Assembly: GCA_002351725.1 (NCBI GenBank)
Contig: DEHD01000025.1
Coordinates: forward strand, 238,524-302,523
Direction: 5' to 3'
Length of the DNA stretch: 64,000 nt
Source of the DNA: Prevotella sp. UBA2809
Lineage (GTDB): Bacteria; Bacteroidota; Bacteroidia; Bacteroidales; Bacteroidaceae
Positions 17,075 through 25,664 of this stretch are shown piece by piece. The position numbers and the translations under genes were made by a program. The notes below the pieces were generated by a model. The model did no database searches. It worked only from the letters and a program-made list of their open reading frames with translations, and was not told where the DNA came from. Numbering within the stretch: the first letter of the stretch is position 1; every line of letters starts with the position of its first letter.

Positions 17075-17212
17075 ATGAAGCTTTTTACTCAAGAAGAAGA
17101 CATCATGTTAAGCGAGAAGACATTCAAGCCACGAAAGCAAACGCTTGATATCATCCGACTCGTGGCTTATACCTATCGTAGTAACTGCAACGAAAAGTCG
17201 AACCTGAACTAA
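17075..17212 (+). CDS. Small basic protein, 45 residues
   Basis: A short ORF between fmt and rpe encodes MKLFTQEEDIMLSEKTFKPR, then KQTLDIIRLVAYTYRSNC, ending NEKSNLN. It fills the gap almost exactly: 45 bases after fmt and 11 before rpe. The central KPRKQTLDIIRLVAYTYR resembles the KPxKQTLxxI pattern I recall from small Bacteroidota proteins. It could form an amphipathic helix. Function is unknown. Being in-frame, well spaced and fully open supports it as real, but it is short. Confidence 0.6.
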   Translation: MKLFTQEEDIMLSEKTFKPRKQTLDIIRLVAYTYRSNCNEKSNLN

Positions 17213-17223
17213 CAAAAAGGATT

Positions 17224-17871
17224 ATGGCATTAGTATCACCATCATTGCTCGCCGCCGACTTCTTGCATCTCGATCGCGACATCAACATGATTAATCACAG
17301 TGAGGCCGATTGGCTCCACCTTGACGTAATGGACGGATCGTTCGTTCCAAACATTTCATTCGGTTTTCCTGTACTCGAGGCCGTAGCAAAAGCCTGTACA
17401 AAGCCCTTGGATGTTCACTATATGATTGAGCACCCCGAGCGTTATATCGCACAGACAGCCAAGTTAGGTGCTATGATGATGAATGTGCACTACGAGGCTT
17501 GCGTACATCTGCATCGCACCATTCAGGAGATTCATCAGGCTGGCATGAAAGCTGGTGTTACACTGAACCCATCAACACCTGTAAGCGTGCTTGAAGACAT
17601 AATTGGCGACGTAGAGATGGTACTGCTGATGAGTGTAAATCCAGGCTTTGGCGGTCAGAAATTTATTGAGAACACCATCGAAAAAGTAAAGCGTCTGCGC
17701 CAGATGATAAACGAGAAAGGCTGCAAGACGCTTATAGAAGTTGATGGCGGAGTACAAGGCGAAACAGCTCCACGACTGGTTGAAGCAGGAGTTGACGTGC
17801 TTGTAAGTGGAAGCTACGTGTTCGGAGCAAAAGATCCAGAAGGAGTGATACGTTCGCTCAGAGCACTGTAA
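17224..17871 (+). CDS. rpe: Ribulose-phosphate 3-epimerase
   Basis: A 215-residue TIM-barrel enzyme interconverting ribulose-5-phosphate and xylulose-5-phosphate in the pentose phosphate pathway. Signatures: VSPSLLAADFLHLDRDI, the metal ligands in WLHLDVMDGSFVPNISFG, LDVHYMIEHPERYI, the second metal aspartate in LIEVDGGVQ, and the MSVNPGFGGQKF phosphate loop. Length is typical. It ends the prfC-to-rpe run and converges on the sigma-factor gene with two bases between stops. Confidence 0.96.
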   Translation: MALVSPSLLAADFLHLDRDINMINHSEADWLHLDVMDGSFVPNISFGFPVLEAVAKACTKPLDVHYMIEHPERYIAQTAKLGAMMMNVHYEACVHLHRTIQEIHQAGMKAGVTLNPSTPVSVLEDIIGDVEMVLLMSVNPGFGGQKFIENTIEKVKRLRQMINEKGCKTLIEVDGGVQGETAPRLVEAGVDVLVSGSYVFGAKDPEGVIRSLRAL

Positions 17872-17873
17872 GC

Positions 17874-18470
17874 TTATTCCAAGCCAAGATTAATATTGTA
17901 TTCACGCGACATCTTTCGCATATTCATTAGGGCGTACCTCATACGTCCTAATGACGTATTTATACTTACGTTAGTCTCCTCGGCAATCTCCTTAAACGAC
18001 AGATTCTGGAAATAACGCATATAAACTACATTGCGCTGCTGTTCGGGGAGCTGATTCATAAGAAACACTATATCGCGCATAGTCTGATTGTTAGACATCT
18101 CCGTTTCGCGATTATCGCCAACAACATCGGCCGATTTAATGATACTAAGATCGTTCTCCTTAGGAGCATCTACAACCTTATCGTTCTTCTGGCGACGATA
18201 ATAGTCAATAATAACATTATGCGCTATACGGGTAATCCAACAGTACAGTTTGCCGGTGTTTGAATACTGGCGGTTCTGAAGTTTGGTAATCACCTTAAGG
18301 AATGTTTCCTGAAAAAGGTCGTTAGCCAAATCATCATTCTTCACTATACACATGATGTAAGTGAAAACCTTGTCTTGATTACGCGAAAGTAACTCGTCGA
18401 ATGCTCTTTTATTGCCATCAATGTAAGCAAGCGCCAACTGTTCGTCGGTCATACTTTTTATTGTACTCAT
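17874..18470 (-). CDS. ECF-type RNA polymerase sigma factor
   Basis: A 198-residue sigma-70 family protein. Region 2 (about 25-95) carries LFQETFLKVITKL and CWITRIAHNVIIDYYRR; region 4 (about 130-190) carries LPEQQRNVVYMRYFQNLSFK and EIAEETNVSINTSLGRMRYA. It lacks regions 1 and 3, as ECF factors do. No anti-sigma gene is next to it, so control may be by expression level or by another signal. A -7 box lies about 74 bases upstream, giving a moderately long leader. Confidence 0.9.
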   Translation of the reverse strand: MSTIKSMTDEQLALAYIDGNKRAFDELLSRNQDKVFTYIMCIVKNDDLANDLFQETFLKVITKLQNRQYSNTGKLYCWITRIAHNVIIDYYRRQKNDKVVDAPKENDLSIIKSADVVGDNRETEMSNNQTMRDIVFLMNQLPEQQRNVVYMRYFQNLSFKEIAEETNVSINTSLGRMRYALMNMRKMSREYNINLGLE

Positions 18471-18543
18471 TTTCTCAAAAATTTAAAATTGAGTAGAGCT
18501 TGTTTCGATAGGCAATAATTTTTTAATTGTTAATAATCTGGGG

Positions 18544-18551
18544 CAAAAATA
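18544..18551 (-). promoter_or_regulatory. -7 box for the ECF sigma gene
   Basis: Minus strand TATTTTTG, about 74 bases before the start at 18470. It is divergent from the promoter at 18615. Confidence 0.5.
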
Positions 18552-18614
18552 GATATTTTTATCCAAATCACCAAAAAAAATCGCCAAAAAGTTTACATCC
18601 TCAATTATTTTTGT

Positions 18615-18622
18615 TACTTTTG
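18615..18622 (+). promoter_or_regulatory. -7 box for the kinase/uridylyltransferase gene
   Basis: TACTTTTG followed by CA, about 33 bases before the ATG at 18655. Confidence 0.6.
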
Positions 18623-18654
18623 CACTAAAATACAACCTAAAAAAGGGAAAAAAC

Positions 18655-20592
18655 ATGAAACTATTCGTACCAGGCCGCCTCTGTCTTTTTGGAGAACATA
18701 CCGACTGGGCTGGCCATTACAGAACAATGAACGCCGACATTAAGCCCGGAGCTGCAATCGTTACGGGTATTGAACAAGGAATATATGCCGAAGTTGAAAA
18801 ATCAAGCATTTTTGAGCTTTACAGTAGTGCTCCCGAAATAAAAGATGTATGGCAAGACTTCAGTTGTAGAATGGACGAGATAGAGTTGAAGCGAATTGCT
18901 AAAAGCGGATCGTTCTTCTGCTACTGTGCAGGTGTCGCATCGTATATGCATGAGTGGTACAAAGTGGGAGGTGTCCGCATTCGTATCACCGACATGACGC
19001 TGCCAATGAAGAGTGGTTTGTCGTCATCAGCCGCTATCTGTGTACTCGTGGCTCGCGCATTCAACCAGCTTTATAATCTCAACCTTAACACATTAGGAGA
19101 GATGAACATCGCTTACCTGGGTGAACTACGCACCAGTAGCCGTTGCGGACGACTTGACCAGGCATGCGCATTCGGTGTTAAGCCAAACCTGATGACTTTC
19201 GATGGTGACGAGATTGAGGTACGCTCGCTAAACGTTAAAAAACCACTACACTGGGTATTTGCTGACCTCTGTGCTGAAAAGGATACTATCAAAATCCTGT
19301 CGGATCTGAACAAAGCCTACCCATTCCCAAATAGTGATGCAGAAAGAGCTGAGCACGAGGCTCTTGGCGAACAAAATCTGGAGATAGTAGACCGCGCCAT
19401 AAAGTATATGGCTGAAGGCGATGCCGAGAGTCTTGGAAAACTGATGAATGAGGCCGAGGAGCTGTTCGATGAAAAGGTGGCACCCATGTCGCAGGCACTC
19501 TACTCTCCTAAACTTCATGCCGTATTGAAGGACCCATTTATTCTGCCACTTGTTTGGGGTGGTAAAGGTGTAGGTTCACATGGCGACGGCTCTGTACAGT
19601 TCCTGGCTCGCGATGAGGAGTCGCAGCAGAAAGTGGCCGACTACCTGAACACTCATGGCATGAAAGCTTATACGCTGACATTAAAGCCCGTACATACTGT
19701 TCGTAAAGCTATCATACCTGTGGCTGGTTTCGGTACCCGTCTTTACCCTGCCACGCGTGCAATTAAGAAAGATTTCTTCCCTATTCCATGCCCCGATGGT
19801 ATGGTACGCCCAGTCATCCTGATTCTTCTTGAAGAACTCATACAAAGTGGCGTAGAAGAGATTTGTCTTGTGCTTGGTTCTGAAGAGGAGCGCAACCAGT
19901 ACTCTGACTTCTTTGAGCATCCACTATCAGACGAGCATCTGAGCAAATTGAACCCTGAGGCTCAGGAGTACGAGAACCATATATTGGATATCGGTAAGCG
20001 TCTACACTATGTCTACCAGCGAGAGAAACGCGGATTCGGTCATGCAGTATATCAAGCAGCACAATTTGCAGGAAACGAGCCAGTATTACTGCTTTTAGGC
20101 GACACATTATATCGCAGTGAGTCGAACAAGCCATGCGCCCTACAGATGATAGAGGATTACGAGCACTATAACCGATTGATGGTTAGTATTCATCCTATAC
20201 CACTGGCCGAAGTGAGCCGTTACGGTATTCTGCATGGTGTTTGGGAAGACAAGGAAAACAGTATTCTTAATGTATCAACCATGCACGAGAAGCCAAAGGC
20301 AAGTTATGCAGAAGAATTCTTAGGCGTACGAAACAAGAAAGGTGAAAAGGAATACTACAGTGTATTCGGACAATACATACTTACACCAGAGGTCTTCTCT
20401 CAGTTACACGAAGACATTATGCAAAAGGAAATTGAGGGAGACCACGTAACCGAAATAGAGCTTACCTCTGCACTCGAAGCTGTCCGCAAACGCAGTGGAA
20501 TGGTAGGCGTTCGACTACGTGGACAGATGTACGATATGGGTAATCCTGCAGCACTTGCAAGAGCTATTGCAGAATTTTCAAAACCACTATAA
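18655..20592 (+). CDS. Fused GHMP sugar kinase and nucleotidyltransferase
   Basis: A 645-residue two-domain protein. Residues 1 to about 340 form a GHMP kinase of galactokinase type: VPGRLCLFGEHTDWAGHYR at the start and the phosphate loop LPMKSGLSSSAAICVLVARA, with RCGRLDQACAFG after it. From about 345 a GalU-like nucleotidyltransferase follows: KAIIPVAGFGTRLYPATRAI, then KDFFPIPCPDGMVRPVIL and LLLLGDTLY. The natural reading is sugar to sugar-1-phosphate to UDP-sugar in one chain, a salvage route. Bacteroides FKP is also a fusion but has the opposite domain order and uses fucose and GTP. The sugar here is unknown. It is a single gene with its own promoter and terminator. Confidence 0.85.
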   Translation: MKLFVPGRLCLFGEHTDWAGHYRTMNADIKPGAAIVTGIEQGIYAEVEKSSIFELYSSAPEIKDVWQDFSCRMDEIELKRIAKSGSFFCYCAGVASYMHEWYKVGGVRIRITDMTLPMKSGLSSSAAICVLVARAFNQLYNLNLNTLGEMNIAYLGELRTSSRCGRLDQACAFGVKPNLMTFDGDEIEVRSLNVKKPLHWVFADLCAEKDTIKILSDLNKAYPFPNSDAERAEHEALGEQNLEIVDRAIKYMAEGDAESLGKLMNEAEELFDEKVAPMSQALYSPKLHAVLKDPFILPLVWGGKGVGSHGDGSVQFLARDEESQQKVADYLNTHGMKAYTLTLKPVHTVRKAIIPVAGFGTRLYPATRAIKKDFFPIPCPDGMVRPVILILLEELIQSGVEEICLVLGSEEERNQYSDFFEHPLSDEHLSKLNPEAQEYENHILDIGKRLHYVYQREKRGFGHAVYQAAQFAGNEPVLLLLGDTLYRSESNKPCALQMIEDYEHYNRLMVSIHPIPLAEVSRYGILHGVWEDKENSILNVSTMHEKPKASYAEEFLGVRNKKGEKEYYSVFGQYILTPEVFSQLHEDIMQKEIEGDHVTEIELTSALEAVRKRSGMVGVRLRGQMYDMGNPAALARAIAEFSKPL

Positions 20593-20598
20593 ACAAAG

Positions 20599-20626
20599 AA
20601 TCCCGCTAATCAGCGGGATTTCTTAT
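20599..20626 (+). terminator. Intrinsic terminator
   Basis: AATCCCGCT-AATC-AGCGGGATT: a perfect 9-base stem and 4-base loop, followed by TTCTTATTT. It lies between convergent stops at 20592 and 20627 and may also serve rfbA. Confidence 0.85.
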
Positions 20627-21499
20627 TTATTTAATCAGACTCAACAAATATTTACCGTAGTCGTTCTTGGCCATAGGCTGAGCAACTTCCTTCAGCTTCT
20701 CTTTACTTATCCATCCGCATTTGAAAGCGATTTCCTCAAGACAAGCCACTTTGAGTCCCTGACGCTTCTCGATAACTTCGATAAAGGTAGAAGCCTCTGA
20801 GAGTGAATCGTGAGTACCAGTATCAAGCCATGCGAAACCACGCTGCAGAGTCTGAACCTTCAGTTTCTTCTGTGCCAGATACTCCTGATTAACAGTAGTG
20901 ATTTCAAGTTCGCCACGAGCAGAAGGCTTGATATGCTTAGCAATATCAACCACACTATTTGGATAGAAATAGAGACCTACTACTGCATAATTCGACTTAG
21001 GATTAGCTGGTTTCTCTTCGATGCTAAGGCAATTTCCGTCAGCATCAAATTCAGCAACGCCATAGCGCTCTGGATCGTTTACATAATATCCGAATACAGT
21101 AGCAAGACCATGCTTCTCTGCATTCTCAACACTCTCTTTCAGAAGTCCTGTAAAACCAGAACCATAGAAGATATTATCGCCAAGCACCAAGCATGCGCAA
21201 TCATCGCCAATAAACTTCTCGCCAATAATAAAAGCCTGTGCCAATCCATCTGGAGAAGGCTGCTCGGCATATTCAAAACGAACACCAAGATCAGAGCCAT
21301 CGCCAAGAAGACGCTTAAACCCTGGCAGATCGTGTGGTGTTGAGATAATCAGAATCTCACGAATACCAGCAAGCATCAATGCCGAGATTGGATAATAGAT
21401 CATTGGTTTATCGAAAATTGGGATCAACTGCTTGCTGATTCCTTTGGTGATTGGATAAAGGCGTGTACCCGAACCACCTGCTAAAACAATTCCTTTCAT
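20627..21499 (-). CDS. rfbA: Glucose-1-phosphate thymidylyltransferase
   Basis: A 290-residue enzyme making dTDP-glucose, first step of dTDP-rhamnose synthesis. Signatures: MKGIVLAGGSGTRLYPITKG with ISKQLIPIFDKPMIYYPIS, YAEQPSPDGLAQAFIIGEKF, VLGDNIFYGSGF and FAWLDTGTHDSLSEAS. Length matches the RmlA family. It stands alone, with a promoter upstream on the minus strand and rfbD 9 kb away on the other strand. Confidence 0.95.
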   Translation of the reverse strand: MKGIVLAGGSGTRLYPITKGISKQLIPIFDKPMIYYPISALMLAGIREILIISTPHDLPGFKRLLGDGSDLGVRFEYAEQPSPDGLAQAFIIGEKFIGDDCACLVLGDNIFYGSGFTGLLKESVENAEKHGLATVFGYYVNDPERYGVAEFDADGNCLSIEEKPANPKSNYAVVGLYFYPNSVVDIAKHIKPSARGELEITTVNQEYLAQKKLKVQTLQRGFAWLDTGTHDSLSEASTFIEVIEKRQGLKVACLEEIAFKCGWISKEKLKEVAQPMAKNDYGKYLLSLIK

Positions 21500-21524
21500 A
21501 CGTTGTTATTTTATAATTGTGGTG

Positions 21525-21532
21525 CAAAGATA
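21525..21532 (-). promoter_or_regulatory. -7 box for rfbA
   Basis: Minus strand TATCTTTG followed by CA, about 26 bases before the start at 21499. Confidence 0.6.
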
Positions 21533-21628
21533 AGGTTTTTTATGCACGAATAGCACTAATAACACGTTTTTTTCATCTTTATCGCCATTTTTTCATGCAA
21601 ATTCGCGCAATTCGTGCCAAATTTTCAC

Positions 21629-21636
21629 TATCTTTG
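21629..21636 (+). promoter_or_regulatory. -7 box for the gene at 21667
   Basis: TATCTTTG followed by CA, about 31 bases before the ATG. Confidence 0.6.
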
Positions 21637-21666
21637 CAGTCGATTTGTAATTATAAATAGATTTTT

Positions 21667-22287
21667 ATGGGATTTTGGAATAAATTATTTGGAAATAAGG
21701 ACGAACAGAAGGTTGGCGGCATGGAGGATTTCATGACTCTTATCCGTGTATACTTTCAAGCTGCTATGGCTGCAGATCTGGGTATCACCAATCTTGCTGC
21801 CCTACCCGACCTTCGTGTATTCAAAACCACACTTAAGGTTGCTACTGTAAACAACAAACTTGGTGTAGGCGAGCGCAGCCGTTGTAAAAACATGTTGAAG
21901 AGCATGTATGGCATGGACGATGATTTCTTCAAGGAGATTGATGCCAGCTTGCGTAAGCGTTGCAAGAAGATTCAGGACGCTCAGACATACATGCTGCAGT
22001 TCCAGGGCTTCACTCAGGACATCATGATGCTTACTGGCAACCTGATGAAATTCAAACTCCGTCTGCCTGGATTCATGAAGAAAGCAATCTACACCATGAC
22101 AGAGAAAACTGTGAACGATATATTCAATAAGAACGACTTCACAGATCCTGCAGTACTTAAGAGTGTTGTAGCCGTTCGTGAGTATAACCGCCGCTTAGGT
22201 TTCTCACAGAAGTGGATTACAGACTTTGTCTACAAGGTGGTAATGCTAGCAAAGAAAGAACCCAAGCCAGCTCAGGACGAGAAGTAA
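21667..22287 (+). CDS. Conserved hypothetical protein
   Basis: A 206-residue protein I cannot place in a named family. It opens MGFWNKLFGNKDEQKVGGME, an amphipathic start that could touch the membrane. The rest is helical and basic, with a possible membrane-associated segment GFMKKAIYTMTEKTVNDIF and a lysine/proline-rich tail. No signal peptide is seen. It has its own -7 box and is followed by a weak TATAGC/GCTATA hairpin (22307-22324) before the next promoter, so it may be a single-gene unit. Confidence 0.7.
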   Translation: MGFWNKLFGNKDEQKVGGMEDFMTLIRVYFQAAMAADLGITNLAALPDLRVFKTTLKVATVNNKLGVGERSRCKNMLKSMYGMDDDFFKEIDASLRKRCKKIQDAQTYMLQFQGFTQDIMMLTGNLMKFKLRLPGFMKKAIYTMTEKTVNDIFNKNDFTDPAVLKSVVAVREYNRRLGFSQKWITDFVYKVVMLAKKEPKPAQDEK

Positions 22288-22343
22288 AGTTTAAAATATC
22301 TTAAATTATAGCGATAAGGCTATACTTTAATAGATAATTTATA

Positions 22344-22351
22344 TAACTTTG
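22344..22351 (+). promoter_or_regulatory. -7 box for the coiled-coil/zapA/rny group
   Basis: TAACTTTG about 19 bases before the ATG at 22371. Confidence 0.55.
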
Positions 22352-22370
22352 TACACCAAATAGTTAGATC

Positions 22371-22667
22371 ATGAGTTCAAACCAGGAGGCAATATTGGCG
22401 TTCGAAACGCGTGTACGACAGATGATTCTCCATTTCAAGCAGTTGAAAAAGGAGAATTCAGAACTTCGCGCAGAAATCGAAAAGGGTAAGCAGGAGATTA
22501 GCGACCTGCAGGCCAAGTTAACTCAGGCGGACAATGATTATAATTCACTGAAGATGGCGAAGATGATGCAGATTACCGATGGTGATTTGGACAATGCGAA
22601 AGCCCGCGTACAGAAGATGATTCGGAACGTAAACAAATGCATCGCCATTCTAAGCGACGAAAAATAA
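22371..22667 (+). CDS. Coiled-coil protein upstream of zapA (ZapB-like in form)
   Basis: A 98-residue protein that is almost wholly coiled coil: heptad-like HFKQLKKENSELRAEIEKGK and DLQAKLTQADNDYNSLKMAK, ending in a short basic helix. It sits 12 bases before zapA. Size, coil content and position suggest a division accessory protein similar in form to ZapB, but sequence similarity to ZapB cannot be judged by eye and the call is an inference from context. Confidence 0.55.
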   Translation: MSSNQEAILAFETRVRQMILHFKQLKKENSELRAEIEKGKQEISDLQAKLTQADNDYNSLKMAKMMQITDGDLDNAKARVQKMIRNVNKCIAILSDEK

Positions 22668-22679
22668 AAAGGTGCCACA

Positions 22680-22979
22680 ATGTCAGAAGTGAATAACGAG
22701 AAACTACATATCAGGTTGCATGTCTACGATGAAGAAATCGAGGTAACCATCAAGCGTTCCGACGAGGAATTCTATCGTAAGGCAGCCAAACTCATCACCG
22801 ACCGTTATAACGCCTACTCTCAGGCTTATAAAGGTAAGAAGGGCGAGCATACGATTGCGCTCATGACGCTTATCGATATTGCCCTGATGTACGAGCGTGA
22901 GCTTGGCAACAACGACACTGACCCCTATAATAGTATTCTCACTAAGTTGACTTCTGAAATTGAAGAAGCCCTTAAGTGA
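22680..22979 (+). CDS. zapA: Cell division protein ZapA
   Basis: A 99-residue protein. ZapA bundles FtsZ filaments at midcell. The N-terminal domain has LHIRLHVYDEEIEVTIKRSD and EEFYRKAAKLITDRYNAYSQ; the C-terminal helix, with IALMTLIDIALMYERELG, would form the tetramer coil. Length and pattern fit. It stands between the coiled-coil gene and rny with short gaps, so the three are likely one transcript. Confidence 0.85.
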   Translation: MSEVNNEKLHIRLHVYDEEIEVTIKRSDEEFYRKAAKLITDRYNAYSQAYKGKKGEHTIALMTLIDIALMYERELGNNDTDPYNSILTKLTSEIEEALK

Positions 22980-23005
22980 GAATATTTTATTAACATAGAT
23001 TATAT

Positions 23006-24547
23006 ATGGATATTATTTTTGTACTACTGATCGCCGCAGGTGCTCTCGCTCTGGGAGGAGTCTGTGGATACCTTGTATTCCGCTACGTTTTGAAGGGGAA
23101 ATACAATGAAATGATTGACACAGCCACAAAACAGGCCGATGTCATAAAAGAAAAGAAGCTGCTCGAGGTGAAGGAAAAGTTCATCAACAAGAAGAGCGAG
23201 CTGGAGAAGGAGGTGCAGCAGCGCAACCAGCACATCCAGCAGAGTGAAAACAAACTTAAACAGCGTGAGATTTCGCTTAACCAGCGTCAGGAAGAGCTTG
23301 GACGTCGTAAGAACGAACTCGACAACATGCAGCAGCGAGTTGACAACGAAAAGAAACTGCTCTCTGTAAAGGCAGAAGAGCTGGAGAAGATGCAGCTTAA
23401 GGAACGCGAGAAGCTGGAAGAGGTTTCTGGTCTTAGCGCAGAAGAAGCAAAGAACCGCCTTATTGAGTCGATGAAGGACGAGGCTAAGACAGCAGCAGCA
23501 AGCTATATTAACGAGATTATGGACGAAGCTAAGCTCAACGCTAACGCTCAGGCTAAGAAGATCGTTATCCAGACCATCCAGCGTGTTGCTACTGAAACAG
23601 CCATCGAGAACTCTGTAAGTGTATTCCACATTGAGAACGATGAGGTTAAGGGACGTATCATTGGTCGTGAGGGTCGTAACATTCGTGCTCTCGAGGCCGC
23701 TGCTGGTGTTGAAATCGTAGTAGACGATACTCCTGAGGCTATCGTAATCTCTGGTTTCGATCCAGTTCGCCGTGAGGTTTGTCGTCTGGCTCTCCACCAG
23801 CTGGTTAGCGACGGACGTATCCACCCAGCACGTATCGAGGAGGTTGTTGCAAAGGTTAAGAAGCAGCTCGACAACGAGATTATCGAGACTGGTAAGCGTA
23901 CAGCCATCGATCTTGGCGTTCATGGTCTGCATCCAGAGCTTATCCGTATCATCGGTAAGATGAAGTATCGTTCATCATACGGACAGAACCTGTTGCAGCA
24001 CGCTCGTGAAACAGCTAACCTCTGTGCTGTTATGGCTTCAGAGCTTGGTTTGAATCCTAAGAAGGCTAAGCGTGCAGGATTGTTGCACGATATAGGTAAG
24101 GTGCCCGATGAGGAGAGCGAATTGCCACACGCAATATATGGTGCTAAGATTGCAGAGAAGTTCAAGGAGAAGCCCGATATCTGCAATGCTATTGGTGCTC
24201 ACCACGACGAGATGGAGATGCAGACTCTGCTGGCTCCTATCGTTCAGGTTTGTGATGCTATCTCTGGTGCACGTCCAGGAGCACGCCGTGAGATTGTAGA
24301 GGCTTACATCAAGCGTCTTAACGATCTTGAGGCTATTGCAATGAGCTATCCTGGTGTTACCAAGACTTACGCTATTCAGGCTGGTCGTGAGCTCCGTGTT
24401 ATCGTAGGAGCCGACAAGATGAACGATGCCGAGAGCGAGGCCCTCAGCACAGATATTGCAACAAAGATTCAGAACGAGATGACTTACCCAGGTCAGGTAA
24501 AAATTACCGTTATCCGTGAGACTCGTTCGGTAGCTTATGCTAAATAA
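23006..24547 (+). CDS. rny: Ribonuclease Y
   Basis: A 513-residue membrane-anchored endoribonuclease of mRNA decay. Order: N-terminal helix (about 4-26), a long coiled coil (about 40-200) with RQEELGRRKNELDNMQQR, a KH domain with VKGRIIGREGRNIRALEAAA, and an HD domain with AGLLHDIGKVPDEE and AIGAHHDEME holding the metal histidines and aspartates. The C-terminal YPGQVKITVIRETRSVAYAK matches the family end. Length is typical. Confidence 0.96.
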   Translation: MDIIFVLLIAAGALALGGVCGYLVFRYVLKGKYNEMIDTATKQADVIKEKKLLEVKEKFINKKSELEKEVQQRNQHIQQSENKLKQREISLNQRQEELGRRKNELDNMQQRVDNEKKLLSVKAEELEKMQLKEREKLEEVSGLSAEEAKNRLIESMKDEAKTAAASYINEIMDEAKLNANAQAKKIVIQTIQRVATETAIENSVSVFHIENDEVKGRIIGREGRNIRALEAAAGVEIVVDDTPEAIVISGFDPVRREVCRLALHQLVSDGRIHPARIEEVVAKVKKQLDNEIIETGKRTAIDLGVHGLHPELIRIIGKMKYRSSYGQNLLQHARETANLCAVMASELGLNPKKAKRAGLLHDIGKVPDEESELPHAIYGAKIAEKFKEKPDICNAIGAHHDEMEMQTLLAPIVQVCDAISGARPGARREIVEAYIKRLNDLEAIAMSYPGVTKTYAIQAGRELRVIVGADKMNDAESEALSTDIATKIQNEMTYPGQVKITVIRETRSVAYAK

Positions 24548-24552
24548 CAAGT

Positions 24553-25266
24553 CTAAATTATCTGCTTAATGTCAAGCAGTTTAGATACTATGTAAGTGGG
24601 GGCCTCAGGGTCTCCACTTTTTATATCATAATCCCAACGGTTAAAAAGTATGGTATCTAATCCTGCAGCCATCGCACCTTTTATGTCCGTCTGCATGTTA
24701 TCACCAATCATCATGGTTGTTTCCGGATTGGCACCTGTCTTACTGAAAGCATAGTCGAAGAAAGCCTTCGATGGTTTGTTTGCTCCAGCATCCTCACTTA
24801 GTATTATTGAGTCAAAATAGTCACGCAGTCCGCAAGCAGCCAGTTTCTTATACTGAACCTCATGGAAGCCGTTGCTCGTCATATGCATTCTATAGTCCTT
24901 TGCTCTTAGATAGTCCATTAGCTCATGCGCTCCCTCAACTACTCCTGGCTTATTCGAGCAGTAATCAAGAAACACATCGTTCATTTCGAGACACATCTGT
25001 TCTGTAACATCCAATCCTCTACCCTCGCTCAGAGGTCGACGGAATCGTTCAACAATCAGATAATCACGTGTTATTTCCTCCTTTGAATATCTGGTCCACA
25101 AATCTATATTAGCTGCCCAGTAAGTATCGTAGAACGTCTGAGGCTCTTCAAAATACTGTGCCAGCTTAAATATATCGAACGTCTCACGCAACGCTATCTC
25201 CGCGTTGCCGTGAGTATCGTAAAGCGTATCGTCGAAATCAACGAACAGATCCTTATATTTTTTCAT
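24553..25266 (-). CDS. YjjG-family HAD nucleotidase
   Basis: A 237-residue HAD hydrolase of the YjjG type (noncanonical pyrimidine nucleotidase). Motif I is LFVDFDDTLYDTHGN with both aspartates; motif II lies in MHMTSNGFHEVQYKKL; motif III/IV reads KPSKAFFDYAFSK and MMIGDNMQTDIKGAMAAGLD. E. coli YjjG removes phosphate from noncanonical nucleoside monophosphates; other HAD substrates are possible. Its start overlaps the stop of the upstream macro-like gene (TAATG at 25264-25268), so the two are coupled. Confidence 0.86.
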   Translation of the reverse strand: MKKYKDLFVDFDDTLYDTHGNAEIALRETFDIFKLAQYFEEPQTFYDTYWAANIDLWTRYSKEEITRDYLIVERFRRPLSEGRGLDVTEQMCLEMNDVFLDYCSNKPGVVEGAHELMDYLRAKDYRMHMTSNGFHEVQYKKLAACGLRDYFDSIILSEDAGANKPSKAFFDYAFSKTGANPETTMMIGDNMQTDIKGAMAAGLDTILFNRWDYDIKSGDPEAPTYIVSKLLDIKQII

Positions 25267-25649
25267 TATTTGGTTATTTCATCAACAAACGATTTGGGTA
25301 GCGCAACATTCTTCAAGTTCATTGCATTCTTGAAAAGCGGTGCAATCTCATAGTCATGGAATCCTGCTATTCCACAACCTATTCTTGTAACCCAGAAGAA
25401 TAATTCGGTATGCTGTTTAGCAAATTCAATAAACTCGTCGACATATGGTTTTATTACGTCAACGCCACCGTGCATGGTTGGTATGCCATAACTCTGTCCC
25501 TGCAATCCTACGCCTTGTCCCCAGATGGCGCCAAAGCTTCTCATAGCTACAAGAGCAGCACCACCTCCATGAGCACCAGCAAGATTGCTACCAAAAACAA
25601 AAACTTCGTTCTCGCCAAGATTTGTAATACGTTCAGGAGTATATTTCAT
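25266..25649 (-). CDS. Macro-like small protein (A1S_2505-like), function unknown
   Basis: A 127-residue protein. The glycine-rich N-terminal segment VFVFGSNLAGAHGGGAALVA and GQGVGLQGQSYGIPTM looks like the ligand loop of macro-type or A1S_2505-like proteins; a later FFWVTRIGCGIAGF resembles the second macro loop. Macro domains bind or hydrolyse ADP-ribose, but no activity can be claimed. It has no signal peptide. It lies 80 bases after nuoN, beyond a hairpin, and overlaps the YjjG-type gene, so a shared transcript of the two is likely. Confidence 0.6.
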   Translation of the reverse strand: MKYTPERITNLGENEVFVFGSNLAGAHGGGAALVAMRSFGAIWGQGVGLQGQSYGIPTMHGGVDVIKPYVDEFIEFAKQHTELFFWVTRIGCGIAGFHDYEIAPLFKNAMNLKNVALPKSFVDEITK

Positions 25650-25664
25650 ATCTTTAGGTATAAA

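Noticed and set aside
18655..20592. Frameshift joining two separate genes
   Set aside because: The frame is continuous with both domains complete and no internal stop or start signal between them.
22980..23005. Possible 6S RNA next to zapA
   Set aside because: The ssrS position after zapA is a Proteobacterial feature; only 26 bases lie between zapA and rny here.
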